A stretch of 64,000 bases of DNA from Carya illinoinensis (taxonomy: Eukaryota; Streptophyta; Magnoliopsida; Fagales; Juglandaceae), in assembly GCF_018687715.1 (NCBI RefSeq), contig NC_056766.1, forward strand, positions 39,713,433-39,777,432. Direction: 5' to 3'. Shown in pieces: positions 24,600-38,232 of this stretch. The position numbers and the translations under genes are program-made. How positions within the stretch are numbered: position 1 is the first letter of the stretch; every line of letters starts with the position of its first letter. The notes under the pieces were generated by a model that was given only the letters and a program-made list of their open reading frames with translations, was not told the DNA's origin and did no database searches.

Positions 24600-25290
24600 A
24601 GAATAATCGGCCAATAGGCAGGCTTTCCGTATTACAAATTAATATGACTCATTGACTTTCAAATGATGCTTTTTAATGCAGTACCCAAATCATTGTCTTA
24701 GTGCTTATTGGTACAAGTAGCGTTTTTGAACATCTGACTATATATTAATGTTTGACTGATCAACTGGCCATTCGTGTAAGGTTCCTATTCTCATCATTAT
24801 CAAGCTGCCGAGTGGCCGATATATATATGTATATATATGCAATAATATCCACATTAATGCTCTTTATATGTTGGATTTTGACCTTTCCAAAACCCCCACC
24901 ATAAAAAGGAATGAAATGGAAGCAACATTTATGTATATATAACTATCTTAGCCATCCAAGTCCTTGGTTTTCATGGCTTCTTGGACTTCTTTTTCCAACT
25001 CTCTCTCGCACGCTCATTATTAATTAGTTGGTTGTTCAATTAAGTATTGCAAAAACACTTAAAAAGAAGATCATCCAACTAAGCCCAGAAAGTCAAAACA
25101 GCAAAAGCAAAATGGAAATGGGAGTCAAACACTTATATATCATCTATCTATATATATATTATACAAAAATTGTCAAATCCAGCCACTCAAGTTTGGAGCT
25201 GGCTGGCTAGCTAAGGCCTGTCGACATCTTGTTGCTTCTTTTAATTCACTTCAAAGCAAAGGTGCTTGCATTTAGCATGATTAAAACTAT

Positions 25291-25322
<32 letters not shown>

Positions 25323-28300
25323 GTTCCCCGACACTATTTTAGTCATATCCTCCACGTGTTCTGCACACATAAATTGCTAGGTGGTGTTGTCTCTAGGCAT
25401 CCTTTAAAAAAATTACATCTTCATCTCAGCTTTTTGCTAATGTAGTGGCAAGAGTACGTGGCTCATCCTCCTTCATTGACTTGTCACTCGTGTTAACCTA
25501 TATATATATATATATATTAGTCATGGGGTTAGTAAGTGAGTGAAAGAGAAAGAGAAGAAAAAATACAAAGTAGTAGTGGGCCAGCAACATGAGTTTTTGT
25601 GAGATGTTGAGACCTTCAAACATTGATGAAGAGAGATTTCTAATCTAAAAAAACTGAAACAAAAACATTAATATATCTTCTGGCCTCCATCGACCTCCAT
25701 GGTGATCTCAAAGAACAAAACTCCCTGCCCTACAAATAACAATTTTGTTTCCCTCTAAGTGGTACCAATGCAATGCCCCACAATTCTAAGGACAACTCTA
25801 GCTAATAAGGGGACACTCGAATTACATAATATTGGTGCAAATATTAGTACTGGATGTGGCAGCAGTACTGATGAAAAGAAAGAAGAAATGGTCCCACATT
25901 ATTACATTTATCATTATTCATATACATATCCATGCATGCAGATGACCTACTAGCTAGCTAGGGAAGGGGCGGGGACCCCTAAAGAAATTAGCCATTACGG
26001 CACTGCTGTCGTACGTTGTGTGCGTGACCATGCCACAAGATTGGCATCTTTGAATTTGTACTACATGATCATCCACATTTGAATAACAGTCCTTTCGGTC
26101 AGCACGGCAGAGCTAGATTAGATAGCTAGCCTTTGTCACACTCCCATCGCAACTTTTTTGTTGTTTCTACTTTACAACTAGGACTCTCTAGAAGAGCAAA
26201 GTGATGGTCGGCTCTCTGTCTGATTGTGATCGAATTAATGAACGTTCTATCATTAAATTTACACTTGTTTCTTAACAAATGATTGATCGAGCTGGTATTA
26301 AATGGATATATATATGTTATGTGAGTCGTACTGCAATCGATATTCATAAGAATGAGGCCGGATATGTGCATGTATTTAGATCCAGCTTGGAAATGACTGC
26401 GGGCTATGATCTTTACCCTTTCCGGTGGAAAAGATTGACCAGAATTCTGGACCGAAAACCTAGATATTTTTTACCAGGTGAGGGCATGCATGGGGTACTC
26501 ACTTTTTAGTGGAAGAAAAAGCCGGGGGCCCTGCAAACAATACCTCACTATTTTCAGCAATTTATCCTTAAAACAAAGTTTAAAAATACATATAAATAAT
26601 GACTTTCGGCAAGTGGTAGAATAACATGCATGATAATTAACAAAATACTTAAAAATATATGTGCTGGGGGGCTGGGGGAGTTGTTCACAGGTACAAAGGC
26701 TTTTGCTTTGCCTAGAGAAGAAGGTCCTCGACACTTGTTATGGTAATTAAAAGCTTTAGTGGCCACTGCCTACGGCCTCTCCATCACTCACTCAATATAA
26801 TAAGGAGATGAGGGCCACAGGCAACCCACTGCCACAGTGCCACTGCTCTCTTTCACAGAAATGGGAAGAGTGTCATGTGGTTTTTGAAGTGACACTCGTG
26901 AAGAAAGCAGAACATATGCATTTGCCAGATTTAGACCTGCCTCTGCCTGAAATTTCAAGCAATTGGATTAGAGAAATCATATTAAAACATGCCAAGGAAT
27001 TCTTTTCAAACTTTTAGCATAATCCTTTTGTTAATGTATAAAGTGTCCCTTTTTTTTTGAATTCTTTTGGTGCATAAAAAGAAAAACAGTACCTTTCTCC
27101 CACTAACTCCTCCAATGGGGCGGTTTACATTGTTAATGTTGTCTGTTCTATATATTTTTCTGTTCCACGGAAATGATGCATGCCATCTGTGAACTACTAA
27201 TTTGAGAAAAGTGGGCTTGAGATGCGTGACACGTGTCACCTTCGCATCGGACACTTGGTGAATAAGAGATATGAAATATTTGTCATGTACACGTGGGCTG
27301 AATTAATTATTCGATTCCAAGGTCTTTTTTTTTTTTTTTTTCAAATGAGGTTTAAATGATCAGGTGCTGGACGTTGATGGTTCCGACTGATATATATATA
27401 TATATACATGTATCGTGTCCCATGATAGTAGCCAATTGCGAGTGGATTCCCCCTTTGCCATTTATCTCTTCTTTTTCTTTTTGGGTTTATCAGAAAGCAA
27501 AAGTACTGTTTGTTTATTGTGCAATAGTTCATAGGGAATACGTGAATGCTCTGAAGGGAAAGTACTAGAAATATATATATATATATATTGAATGAATTTT
27601 GGGTTTCATTTTTTTTTTATTAATAATGAATAAATATATATAAGACAGATGCATGCACACAGAATATATATATGCAGGCTGTAGATGTTGTTGTAGCCTG
27701 ATCTTTTTCGCTTTTCTCCTTTCTGTGAGTGTAGTCAAATCAGCCATTAGTCACCCACAAACTCATATATATATATAGATATGTATATATTCAGCTGAGA
27801 AAATATCATATTGAATGTAAAGGACTTAGCGGATGCATGCAAACATTAATAGTATTGGACTCGAAACCATATTATATGTAAACTGTAAAGTGATCAGCAT
27901 GCAGCCGGATTCCGAGAAAGTTAGGTTGTAAAACACAAAATACTTATGATTACCAGCTCTGCACAGTACTCTCTGTAGTTAGGTTTTAAAACACACGTTT
28001 CCTTAAATTTTACTGTGTAATAACTAATCAATGCGATCATCATTCTTTCTTCTTCATACTAAAAGTGTAAGATCAATCAACATGATGATATACATTACCT
28101 TCTCAACATTATATATATATATATATATATGTCAAGAAAGAATTAAATTATACAGAAACAAATTCAACTGTTACAGCAAATTAATTATATAATATCCAAG
28201 AAAGTGTTAAATGATTAGTTAATGCGATATATATGTAAGTTCAATATATACTTACGTACTGGAAAACCTTAAAAATTAAAGAGTGATTAATATATAGTTG

Positions 28301-29103
28301 GGAATTAAAATGTTAATATTTAATTTTCGTAAAAACATGACTAGGCCAGCCGTGATCATGATATTGAGAATTAGGTGCATATATGTGAGTACTCTATTAT
28401 ATATGATTATGAATAATGTTAGTGTCTCATGAATTTTCCTAGTACTCATTTTGATTGCTTTTGTATTTTAATTTTAATTTTTTATTTTTACCTAATGGTT
28501 AAAAGAAATTGAATATTAGTATATTGCTGTATTTTCTTATTTTTTTAAAAATACTTAAATATGTTTAAAAAATATTAAAAAAAAAAGAAAAAAAATGACA
28601 TTGATCGAGCCTGTGGATCACAGTCACGTGGGCGGCAGAGTAACACGAGTACTACTACTCTATGATTATACCCTTTCACGTACGATGCAGAAGGCCGTAC
28701 GTAATATATATTTTATATATATAGAATAGGGGTCCTCAATAATTATATATAATTCCAAGTTTGAAGTTATAGGTGTCCGAATTAACCTTCTGAAATTGCA
28801 GAAGCTTTTTAGTACGATGCATGCATGGTAACAGGCCGGGGTCCCCATCTTTGTTACCCCCAGCTTGAAGCCGCTCATGCATGATCGGGAGAACACATGA
28901 CCATCAGGACAAACTGCATATATATATATATATATATATATTTATATCATGCAGAATTTTATTGTGATAGCCATTCATGCATTATTCTCTCATGTAATGT
29001 AACAAACTCGATTATATGGGTGACTAAACAACGCAATTTTTCAGTACATATATATATATATATATATAAAATACAGTGATATTTTAGGTCATTTTTAATT
29101 GAG
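24296..29103. other. Gene-poor intergenic DNA with many TA microsatellites
   Basis: No coding region could be supported on either strand. (TA)n tracts occur at about 24562-24591, 25300-25321, 27388-27405, 27572-27588, 28109-28130 and 28917-28940. Short open frames here are either Tyr-Ile runs from TA tracts or featureless. A GC-containing foldback near 28826-28857 (GGTAACA...TGTTACC) is a weak hairpin. No known microRNA sequence was recognised. Confidence 0.5.
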
Positions 29104-29285
29104 AATTGTTATAAATATAAAGAGATTACATAAAATAAATTAATCTACAAACTAACGTAGTTTCATAGAATCCGTTAAATCTACTTTATAATGAAAGTAA
29201 CTTTACAATCTAATGCACTAAATGAAACTATATCAGTTTGTGAGTTTATTTTTATATAATCTATTTGATGCTAAAGTATTTTTCT
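29104..29285. repeat. MITE-like repeat, family B, copy 2
   Basis: It contains AAAGAGATTACATAAAATAA, ATCTACAAACTAACGTAG, ACTTTACAATCTAATGCA, and closes with ATCAGTTTGTGAGTTTATT and ATATAATCTATTTGATG. This is the best-preserved of the three copies in the window. Confidence 0.55.
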
Positions 29286-29455
29286 TTTTAATTTGAAAGT
29301 ACCCCTACCCCACCTGTTCCATGCAAGTAATATTTGTATGTGTGATGGGGTCTCAGCTTGACATTAAATATTGCTACGTTTAGAGAGGCAAATTACTAGG
29401 TTGCAAATTGGTTAGCTAAGATTAATGGAGAACGAAGGAGTAACATATACAGAAG

Positions 29456-30739
29456 TAGGGTTGAGCATTGACTTTTTGGAGTCGGTATTGTCGTCCCCCG
29501 ACTCCGACTCCGACAAAGTCGGAGGTCGAATCCGACCTCCAACTCTGACTCCGACTTGTCGGAGCGGAGTCGAAGTGGAGTCGAAGTAAAGCTTCTTAAT
29601 TGGACTTTTTTCCTTAATCTATTTGATATTTTAATTTTACAATTTTAGACTCTAATCGGATTTGGGCTTCCATATCAATTTTTTTTTAAATATAATTTCT
29701 AATTTCTAATTTATTTAACCAAATTTGTAAAAAAAAAATCATTTACACAAGGATTCTTCATCCTTAGAACTTGATACACACATTAAAATCTTGGACACTG
29801 TAAAATAAAATAAAATTCAAACTTGCAAGAAGAAATTTTTCAACTATGATACACACATTAAAAATACATAATCAAAATTACAAATTAAAAATACATAACT
29901 AAAATTACAAACTAATTATCTATCATCATCTATCCTTCCAAATTATCCAACCAACTCATGGCTCATTATTCATCAAGTTCTAATTCCATCAACAAGTTAC
30001 AAGTTACAACAAAAGAACCAATACAAATTGCAACGAATTTCATTCCAACAAGTTATTATAGAATCATAGATTGATTACTATAGTCTATACATTACTACTT
30101 CATGGTATATTAGGTACATTAGTGTTACATGTTATTATAGTAAAAATTTATTATTTTAGGTACATTTGTTCATACTAGTATTTAACTCACTATATAAGTT
30201 ATAGTTATATAAAATATATATGATTAATATATAAAGAATATAGTTATTTTTATAATAATAATTAACTCATGCTAGTATATATATTATTAAGTTTAACTAA
30301 CTATATAAAATATAGTTATATAAAATCTACATAATCAATACTTTAGTTATTATACATTAGTATTACATGTTATTATAAATTTATTATTTATATATTAGTG
30401 TTTATCTATTGGTGTTACATGTTATTATGCATTTTAGTATTTATACATTATTATTACATGTTATTATACTTATATGATTAATATATAAAAAAATACATAT
30501 ATTTTTATTAAATATGTTCAAGATCGAAGTGAAGTCGGAGCGGAGTTGGAATTGGAGTCGGAGCCTGGCATCGGAGTCGGAGTCGGAGCAGATCGGAGTC
30601 GGTTCACCTCCACCTCCGACTCCGACTCCGACTTTCCTTGGAAAAAAAACTCCGACAAGTTGGAGTCAGAGTGGAATCAGAGCGGAGTAGGAGCGGAGTT
30701 GGGGTCGGAGTTGGATTTTTGAATTTCTGCTCAGCCCTA
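29456..30739. mobile_element. Non-autonomous hAT element with perfect 8-bp target duplication
   Basis: The left end is TAGGGTTGAGCATTGA and the right end is TCTGCTCAGCCCTA, whose complement starts TAGGGCTGAGCAGA: 11 of the first 12 bases match. The flanks are TACAGAAG (29448-29455) and TACAGAAG (30740-30747), an exact 8-bp duplication as made by hAT transposases. Both subterminal regions (about 29475-29585 and 30525-30715) are filled with GGAGTCGG/CCGACTCC-type motifs, likely binding sites for a trans-acting transposase. The 1284-bp body is AT-rich and has no transposase gene. Confidence 0.9.
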
Positions 30740-30747
30740 TACAGAAG

Positions 30748-31160
30748 AGCTAGTACCACAACTTTCAGCCATCCCTCTTTGAAAACTCAAATTAGGTTGT
30801 TAATCATGAACATGGATCGGGCTCGGTATCCTGCAATTCGAGTTTGCTAAAGTCTGGTTCTTTTTGTAACCTGTTTCCTAATTTGTGATTGTTATAGGAT
30901 AGAAATAAGTTTTTATGATGCTTTGATTTTTAGATGGTTTTTATCTTGTAACAGTCAAGGTGTCTCCAAGGGAGGTGAGAGGTTTGTTGAGAATGGATAA
31001 GTTGGGTTTGCCTTATCTTAGATTTTGAGTTGTGTTTTTTGTTCATAGGTTGTGTTATCATTCGTTGGTTTTGGGCATGTTTTGGCTTGTTTAATGGTTT
31101 GTAATGGTATTCCTCAGTTACAAGTGATATTTTTTTTTTAAAAAAAAGGGTAACAATAAA
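30748..31160 (+). mobile_element. Possible LINE 3' end
   Basis: T- and G-rich plus-strand sequence ends in TTTGTAATGGTATTCCTC, a short TTACAAGTGATA and a T/A run, resembling the untranslated 3' tail of plant LINEs. No ORF2 domain is visible and no target duplication was established. It may simply be intergenic sequence. Confidence 0.25.
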
Positions 31161-32345
31161 AAAACAAACAGCCAAGGTGTCTGCTTTAATTGGAGATAGG
31201 TTTTACAACTCCATGGGCTTTGTTTTTTGACATCATTAGCTACCAGGGAGCTAGTCCTAAGTTGTACTCACTATATTCAGCTGCCAGAAATGAGAGTTCA
31301 TTAATAAATTATAAGGTGTCATTCTCTTCGCTTAAAAAAATAAAAGAAGGGCAAGGCGACCATTTTGACAAACTGTTATCAATGACAATTAATGCACCTC
31401 TTTGAATATGCAAGAATAATATTCTAGCCAAAAAATATTACATACACACGACAACTAGACCTTTTATTTTCTCTTTCCATAGAAGGACCTCTGAAGGGGA
31501 AAAAACCTAACTTACCCACTCCACAAGAGAGGGGCGAAGAAAGATGTTTAATGTAGTGTCACCTATTGATCACCTCTAGTATACACACACAGCCTATGAT
31601 CTAGATCAAGGGCAGTTTGGAGAGCTTAGGTAATTTTAGGTCTGGATCGATCAATAAATAGTTGAATTGAAATTTTTTAGGAATTAATACATTTTTCAGA
31701 AAGTGATAAAAAACCGAAAAAATAAGAAGGAAAAAAGAATCAAACTTCCATTCTTCCATTAGTAGTAGTACTAGTAATTTTTCATTCAAATTTTTCATAT
31801 ATTTCAATTAAGAGAAGATGTTGAACTACTGAAATGATCTATATATATATAGGAATTATAAAAAAGAGGTAATATATGTTAACCATAAACTAAATTTTGT
31901 ATTTTATTGAATAATGTATAGTAGTAACGTTATATATTTAAAAGTTTTTAAGCAACACATGAATTACATATATATATACCACGTAGCAAGCTATCCAATG
32001 AATGTGAGCTTTTTTGTTAAATATGTTTCATCTAGTTAGTTACAAACTTTAAAAGAGAAATAATCTAATATGAATATTATATTCTAATTTAATTTCTTGA
32101 AATAAAACAGGAAAATAAAAGCTGTAGCTACCATAAAATTTGAAGTGTGACCAAATTATAATTTGATGATATATAAGAAAAATCTATTAAAAACATTGTT
32201 GACAATTTACAAGGCACTCCTTCAGACTGACCATTTTTTTTTTTTTTTTTATAGAAAAAATCAACTTCATTGAAGATAAAATGATTATCAACATTTATCA
32301 AGCTAAAGAGCTTGAGAAAGAAAGTGGAATACAATCTCTCCATAT
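31161..32345. other. Intergenic DNA, nothing recognised
   Basis: AT-rich with short T runs. Open frames here lack recognisable domains. Confidence 0.45.
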
Positions 32346-32349
32346 CTTA

Positions 32350-32770
32350 ATATTCTCAACATTCCATACATATCGTGCAAGCCTTATGTGCTGCCAAGTT
32401 ACCCTCTCTAAATACATGTGTAAAAGAACAAGATGCAAAACAAGTCTTTAATCTCATAACTTTAACATAAAGAGCCCCAAGTTCAGAATGAATCATATCA
32501 TTCTTTGTCAAAGAATCAACACGCAAAAGGCAATCTGACTCCATAATTAGGTTTAGGACACCTATACTAGCACATAGTTGCATCCCTCAGAAAACTGCCA
32601 AGAGTTTAATGGTTTCGAAGTGTTCCACTTCATTTTCTCATTTTCAGCCTTACTTGCTGCCATAAGCATTTCATTCTTGTCATCCCTGAGAATCATTCCA
32701 ATTCCAGCCTTCTTGAGATCACAAAACATGACCTCATCGGTATTAAGCTTTAAGAGCACTGGCCAGGGTT
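32350..32770 (-). pseudogene. LINE RNase H-like domain remnant
   Basis: Two overlapping minus-strand frames together cover one RNase H-like domain: LKLNTDEVMF and GIGMILRDDKNEMLMAASKA in the first (32759-32562), then IMESDCLLRVDSLTKND and CSFTHVFREGNLAAHKA in the second (32583-32356). The domain is the same type as at 2468-2755 but from a different copy. One frameshift near 32570 separates the halves and no reverse transcriptase lies upstream. A dead LINE tail. Confidence 0.75.
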
Positions 32771-35700
32771 ATTTTTGAATTGTGGACAAGAACAAGAACA
32801 AAAGCGTCAAAAATTAAAATACACACACACAAATTGGACGATATACAAACTGATCAACAAAAGTGTCAAATTGTGGCCTTGACTCTATTGTTGTTCAAAA
32901 CCATGGCACAACAGTTTACCGATAGACCAGCTGTTTCAAAACATGTGAGCCTCTCACTCCTCAAGCACTTCGTTCAAGCTCTCTCCTCCATCACTCAATT
33001 CTTGTGAGTTGTGATGTTGCAATTTCATTTCTTTTAGTCGAAAGTCCAGTAACTTTTTTTTCATTTCATCCTATACGTCTAATTCCCAACTCCTAAATTC
33101 ACATTCTTCTTTAATTAATTTACTTGTGTGGCAAGAAAATCCTTTCGCATTCTCTGCTAACTGCTAACAGGTTTCAGGCTAATGGGTGAAGTACTAGGTA
33201 AGAAGTACAAACACAATGTGTAAGATAGGGGTTGAGAGAGAGAGAGAGAGAGAGAGAAATTGCTGAAGATGTTAGTATTATTTGCATTTGGTTCTACGGT
33301 AAATTTATGAGATCACTAATGTGTCTCTCTTTGATTTGAGGGTGTAAAACTCATATTTTCACTTCATTCGATTTTAAGATTTTCTCTTCAAAACATTCAA
33401 GCAATATTAATGGGGCTCTCCCATCCTGTAAATGGTCGGGACCAATTACTTATGAAAAATGATCAATACACATAACTTTTTAAAACATTTTACACAACAA
33501 TATTTTAAAATGAGGGGTATTTTTATAAACTACCTTATAAAAGTAAAATCATTTTATCAAAATTTCTCTATTTTGTAACATGTATTGTGAAATATATTGT
33601 AAAAGGTATTGCGTGGATATCATTACTCATTACTTATCGTACTACTCACGTCTCGTTTGCTTGTATTTATTTATCTCGTTTCACAACTCTTTTTAAAACT
33701 TTATTTTAAATGGAAGCCATTTTTTAATAAAATAATCATAATCTTGTAACAAATTTAGAAGTTAATATTCGGCAAAAATACCTTCCATTTCAAACGAATT
33801 TATGACAATAATTGTTTCTTTATGATCATTATCCATTTATTTTCATGCTTGTACGTATATATATTGCAATGGAATGTTTGTCGATCGGCCAGATAATCCT
33901 TTATCAATATTGCAATGGAGCATTTCCATAAAGCCTGAAAAGTTTGACAACGAAATTAACGATCGAGCGAGGTCTTGCATGATGATCAGTTTGGTAATAA
34001 TGGTAACTTTCTATACAAAATCATCATGTTCTGCAGACAAGATCATGATGATCAGATATGCAAATTACCCTAATCCTTAAAAGTACCTCAGTATTGGAAA
34101 TCCACGGTTTTCCTAACCACATACAAAGTGTATGTAGGCTTCGTCCAAAGATTGATCAGAACGTTTATAATTAATATTTATTATTGTAGATGAATAATAT
34201 TCATGCCCTAATTAGGGCCAGCCTGTTAGTTTGGGGTTGAGTTAGTGGTCATAAAAAGTGGTTAAATAGCCTGATCAAAAGCTTTTTAATGATAATATTA
34301 GGTTGTTTGGTTATTACATATTAAAATAATTTTCAATTTCTAAAAGACTATAAGGTACGTTTCAGGCGCCTTTTTAGATAACGTGGAACATAGTTCCGAT
34401 TTTAAAGAAAATTGTAATAGACGGAAATACCTATACAACTTTTAAATAATTATAACTTTACCCTTTGATCTTATCATGCATTATTGAAAATATTTTTTTC
34501 ATTATACTTACTGAAAACCTTATTAAATTATTTTTGTTATTATTTAATTATAATATTTGATTTCTTCAAGGACATAGTCATAACTTATAAAAACTAAATG
34601 ACCTTTTAAGTCATTTCTACTTCAAAAAATGTTTTTACCTCAAAGAAGGCTTAAAAAACACTTTAAACATATAGTTATGATCAATTAGGCAATAAATAAC
34701 TTTTTAATATTATTATAGCTTATTACTTATAATTAAAATCTACAACTAAAAGCCATAAAACTAAAAGTTATCTTACTCATGTGTATTAAAAAAAAATTTA
34801 TATTACTGATCATTACAATCATAATCACTACATTTTTTTTTTCTTTTCCAGTGGTATATATATCGAAAAATTTTATTCATCATCCTCATACATCACACAT
34901 TACATCTATTTTATTTTTATTTTTTTCTCATATCAATTATATGATATATAGATGATGAGTAGAATAATTTAATTCTTTTAAGAAGAATAAAATAAAAAAA
35001 AATAAAAAAATATATAATATGTAATGGGTGAAATGATAATCAGCAACCCTCATATATCTTATGTTAGTCCTGCGGAAAAAAACAAATGGTGGGTGGTGGC
35101 CTGGTGGGGTGGTGGGGATCGATGGCGAATTGGTAATAAACAGAGAGCACTGTTGCTGTTGTTTTGTCACGTGAGAAGTAGACATAGGCAATAATAGCTT
35201 GATTTTGTTTCTTCAGTTCGAAGCAGGAGCCTCTGGCCTCCACCCCGACTCTACATTAATGTCTTTTCCTAATACCAATAATTATTATCCTTTCTGTACT
35301 GCATGCTCTTTCTTCTGCAGAAATAACCCCACGTGGGTATGCACGTATACGCCTGTGTGTATGAACTGCTTTTCATTTTTACATACATTTTCTTAGGGGG
35401 AATATGCTGCAGTAGTGAACTCGATCGTTGATCAGATAATGAGAATATTCTAATAATTTCTCCATTTTTTTGTAGCACAATTCGGGGATATATAATACTA
35501 AAATGGATATATATTAATATATATCTATGGATCGGATGAAAAACCTCATGATGATCACATCCTTTCTTTTAGTAATAAATTTCTGCATTCTTTGTATTAA
35601 TATTCATGTTATCATGATCATGTACGTACCGGTTATAGTTACATAAGTACGTAGGTTATGGCTAGGGTTCTATTGTATGGTACGGCTACATCTTACATGA

Positions 35701-35970
35701 TGACGTAGAGCAACAGTTTTTAAGGTATAGGATTGTTTTTAGCCCTAGTTTACAGTGGATTATACTAATTTTTCCTTTTTAGGTAGTCAAGATATTTACC
35801 TAATATGGAAAGAAACAAGAGGAAAGGTAGATTCTTTTTCCCAGCCCTCAAAAACATCCGACAGCTTAACCCTTTCTCTCTTACAGACACGCACACTTGC
35901 AGACAGTGAGTCACGAAGCCGAGTATGGAGAACTGATGCATGTATTTTGATTCTATTCTACGGATTTCTG
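32771..35970. other. Intergenic DNA, no supported gene
   Basis: It contains a (GA)n tract near 33233-33256 and several long T/A runs. A 34-codon frame from ATG 32904 (MAQQFTDRPAVSKHV) is followed by a GTGAGT-like donor, so a lost exon is possible, but the peptide is not recognised. Confidence 0.4.
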
Positions 35971-35972
35971 TT

Positions 35973-35978
35973 TTTATT
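35973..35978 (-). terminator. Candidate polyadenylation signal of the MATE gene
   Basis: AATAAA on the minus strand, about 155 bases past the MATE stop codon, a typical plant distance. Confidence 0.4.
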
Positions 35979-36133
35979 AATATAACAACTTTGAAAAAGA
36001 AGATCAAACATAAGAAAGAGGTCTAATCTAATTACAATTAATGTTTAACTTTCACCTCAGCTCAGTTTGTGGGGAGGGGCGGGGGGAGGGGGGCGGGTGG
36101 GGTTGGGGCAAAAATGGGGAGGTGAAAATGTCC

Positions 36134-37751
36134 TCAATGCACGGTTTGTCTAGTACAGATCAAAGGGTCTGTTTCAAGTGAGGTCGACTTCACAAACTCA
36201 TCACCAACGCAGATCTCTTCAAGATTAGCCTTATTGATGATGGATTTCTTGGATTTTGATTCTGGTGTTGATGATGATATTGGCAAAGGAAAAGACTTGG
36301 TACATGTTTGTGTGAGTTCTCTTGCTCTCTCTACTTCAACCGTCCAATCTGTTCTGCAGAGGACACACATCATGAGCAGAGCACAGGATGCCTGTGCTGC
36401 AAGCAAGCCCAGCCACAACCCGGAGAACCCCATTTTCGCTACAAACCCCAAGAAGATGGCCACAGGCATACCCACCAAATAAAATGACCCCAAATTGATG
36501 TTTGCCCCAATAGTTGGCCTTGCGCTCCCTCTCAAAACTCCACAGCCGGTGGTTTGTGGACAATTTCCAAGCTCGCATAGCCCGGCGACTGGCAATGCAA
36601 TTGCAGTAAGTTCGAGAATCTCAGAGTCGCTTGTGAAGAATCGACCCCACTGATGCCTCATCAAGGTTGTGAACAGCATGGCACTGAGGCCCAAAACGAC
36701 CGCACAAACTAGTGAAACAATCATGGAAATTCTGGCTTTAGCTGGGCGGTTTGCGCCGAGTTCGTTCCCAACTCTTGTGGAAACTCCAAGACTAAGCGCA
36801 GAGGGAAAGACGTAGACTAGAGAGGTCGTTTGTATGAGGATTCCCATGGATGCAATCGTTGCTTTCGGGTTGACTAGAAGACCGCACAGCATTATCATGA
36901 ATTCGTACCACCACCATTCAAGGCAAACGGAGATGCAAGTTGGGATCGCCAGGGCGAGCAAAGACGACCAACCTCGAAGGCAATCCATACTCGGACACAC
37001 CCACGAGTCTTTATACGCACCGGAGAAATATACGAAGGAAGAAAGTAGGAGGAAGAGATTGAGATTGGTCCAGACCATTGCTACGGCAACCCCTGCAATA
37101 CCCATCTTGAAATGGAAGACTAAAAGGAAATTTATGGGGACGTGAAGGAGAACAGAGAGGGCTGAACAGTAAGTTAATGGTAATGTGATGCTTTGGGTCC
37201 TTAGATAGATTCTAAGAGGATGAAGAAGCGAAAGGAAGAAGAGGTCTGGAATGGAGAAGAGAATGAAAGAATGGGCCACGGAAGATATTTCTTCGTCTTG
37301 GCCGCACCACAAGAGCATTCTCTTCATGTTTAGCCACATGAAAGAGATGGGAATGGAGGTGGAGAGGAGTAGAAGTGCTGTCCTTTGAGAAGTTAAGCCA
37401 AGAAGCTTCCATTGTTTTGCACCGTAAGCTTGTCCACAGATGGGTTCCATTCCCATGGCCAAACCGGAGATAACAGAGTAACCGGTGATGTTGGCGAAGC
37501 CAATAGAGAGAGAGCCTCCAGCGAGCTCAAGTTCTCCAAGATAGCCAAGAAAAAGCATGGAGATCATGGCCCTTGAATACAGAAGTAGACCTGTGATAGC
37601 CGTTGGGCCTGAGATCTTCCCGATGGCTTTGATTTCTTCCAAGGCCTGAATATTGGAAACAAGAGTGAGTTAGTTCCTGCAAAAATGAGTGTATTTTGAT
37701 AGCTATTTTTATCATTACTGTTCTCAAGTGTCGTCTTAGCAATCTGTATGT

Positions 37752-37801
<50 letters not shown>

Positions 37802-37994
37802 GTATGTATTGGTATATGTTTGTTTTATATATGTGACCACGAAAATGGTGGGTGTGCATGGATCTTTTTTCCATTTTTACCTCAGGAGGAGTTGGCCACC
37901 TTTGAAGTTCTTCGTCATCAGGCTGAAGATCGGTGGATTGGTTGAGATTTACGGCATGGGTTTTCTTCGGAGCAGATGGGTTTGGGTTACACAT
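36134..37994 (-). CDS. MATE family efflux transporter (DETOXIFICATION, DTX48-56-like)
   Basis: MATE proteins export organic compounds, hormones or metal chelates across plant membranes using a proton gradient. Exon 1 (37994-37881) encodes MCNPNPSAPKKTHAV to WPTPPE and ends at GTAAAA. The intron holds a (TA)n tract. Exon 2 (37645-36134) opens after TATTCAG with ALEEIKAIGKISGP. The join keeps frame and gives 541 aa, near the family norm. Hydrophobic segments consistent with 12 membrane helices fill about residues 50-470. Diagnostic blocks are AMGMEPICGQAYGA, STRVGNELGANRPAKA and CPQTTGCGVLRGSARP (about 400-415). The cytosolic C-terminus is Ser/Lys-rich and ends near DPLICT. Subfamily placement is from motif memory; substrate and membrane are unknown. 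There are no internal stops. Read as complete and probably functional. It lies about 4 kb from SUT4 on the same strand and is transcribed separately. Confidence 0.93.
37757..37811. repeat. (TA)n plus (GTAT)n microsatellite in the MATE intron
   Basis: A TA run followed by four-base GTAT repeats inside the only intron of the MATE gene. Likely length-polymorphic. Confidence 0.9.
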
Positions 37995-38147
37995 GATAGC
38001 CTTTTCTGAGAGAATAAACTTTAAAAGGAGGGGTTAATGAGAGGGATCGGAATGTACAAAATAGGCAGCTTGTGCGTGGGTTTGTGCTTGTGTGTGCAGT
38101 TCTTCTGTTTTGCTTCGAGTATGGGAACGGGTGGAGGGGGGTAGGGT

Positions 38148-38199
38148 TTATATATAGGTGAAGAGGTTAGGCCCTACCGTTGGTTCTGCAGGCACGTGT
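38148..38199 (-). promoter_or_regulatory. MATE promoter: TATA box and G-box
   Basis: On the minus strand TATATATAAA (38157-38148) lies about 155 bases upstream of the ATG at 37994. A G-box core CACGTG sits at 38194-38199 within GGCACGTGTC, an ABRE-like context, about 40 bases further upstream. A G-box/ABRE near a core promoter suggests bZIP or bHLH control, for example abscisic acid or light, which is inference only. Confidence 0.6.
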
Positions 38200-38232
38200 C
38201 AACTTAGGAAAGAGAATTTGGGTGTGGTTTTT

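Noticed and set aside
28820..28885. Possible microRNA precursor around GGTAACA...TGTTACC
   Set aside because: The stem is only about seven bases and no known plant microRNA sequence is present.
32904..33008. 34-codon frame starting MAQQFTDRP followed by a donor-like site
   Set aside because: No further exon could be joined and the peptide is not recognised.
36834..37145. 103-codon plus-strand frame
   Set aside because: Antisense shadow of the MATE coding exon.
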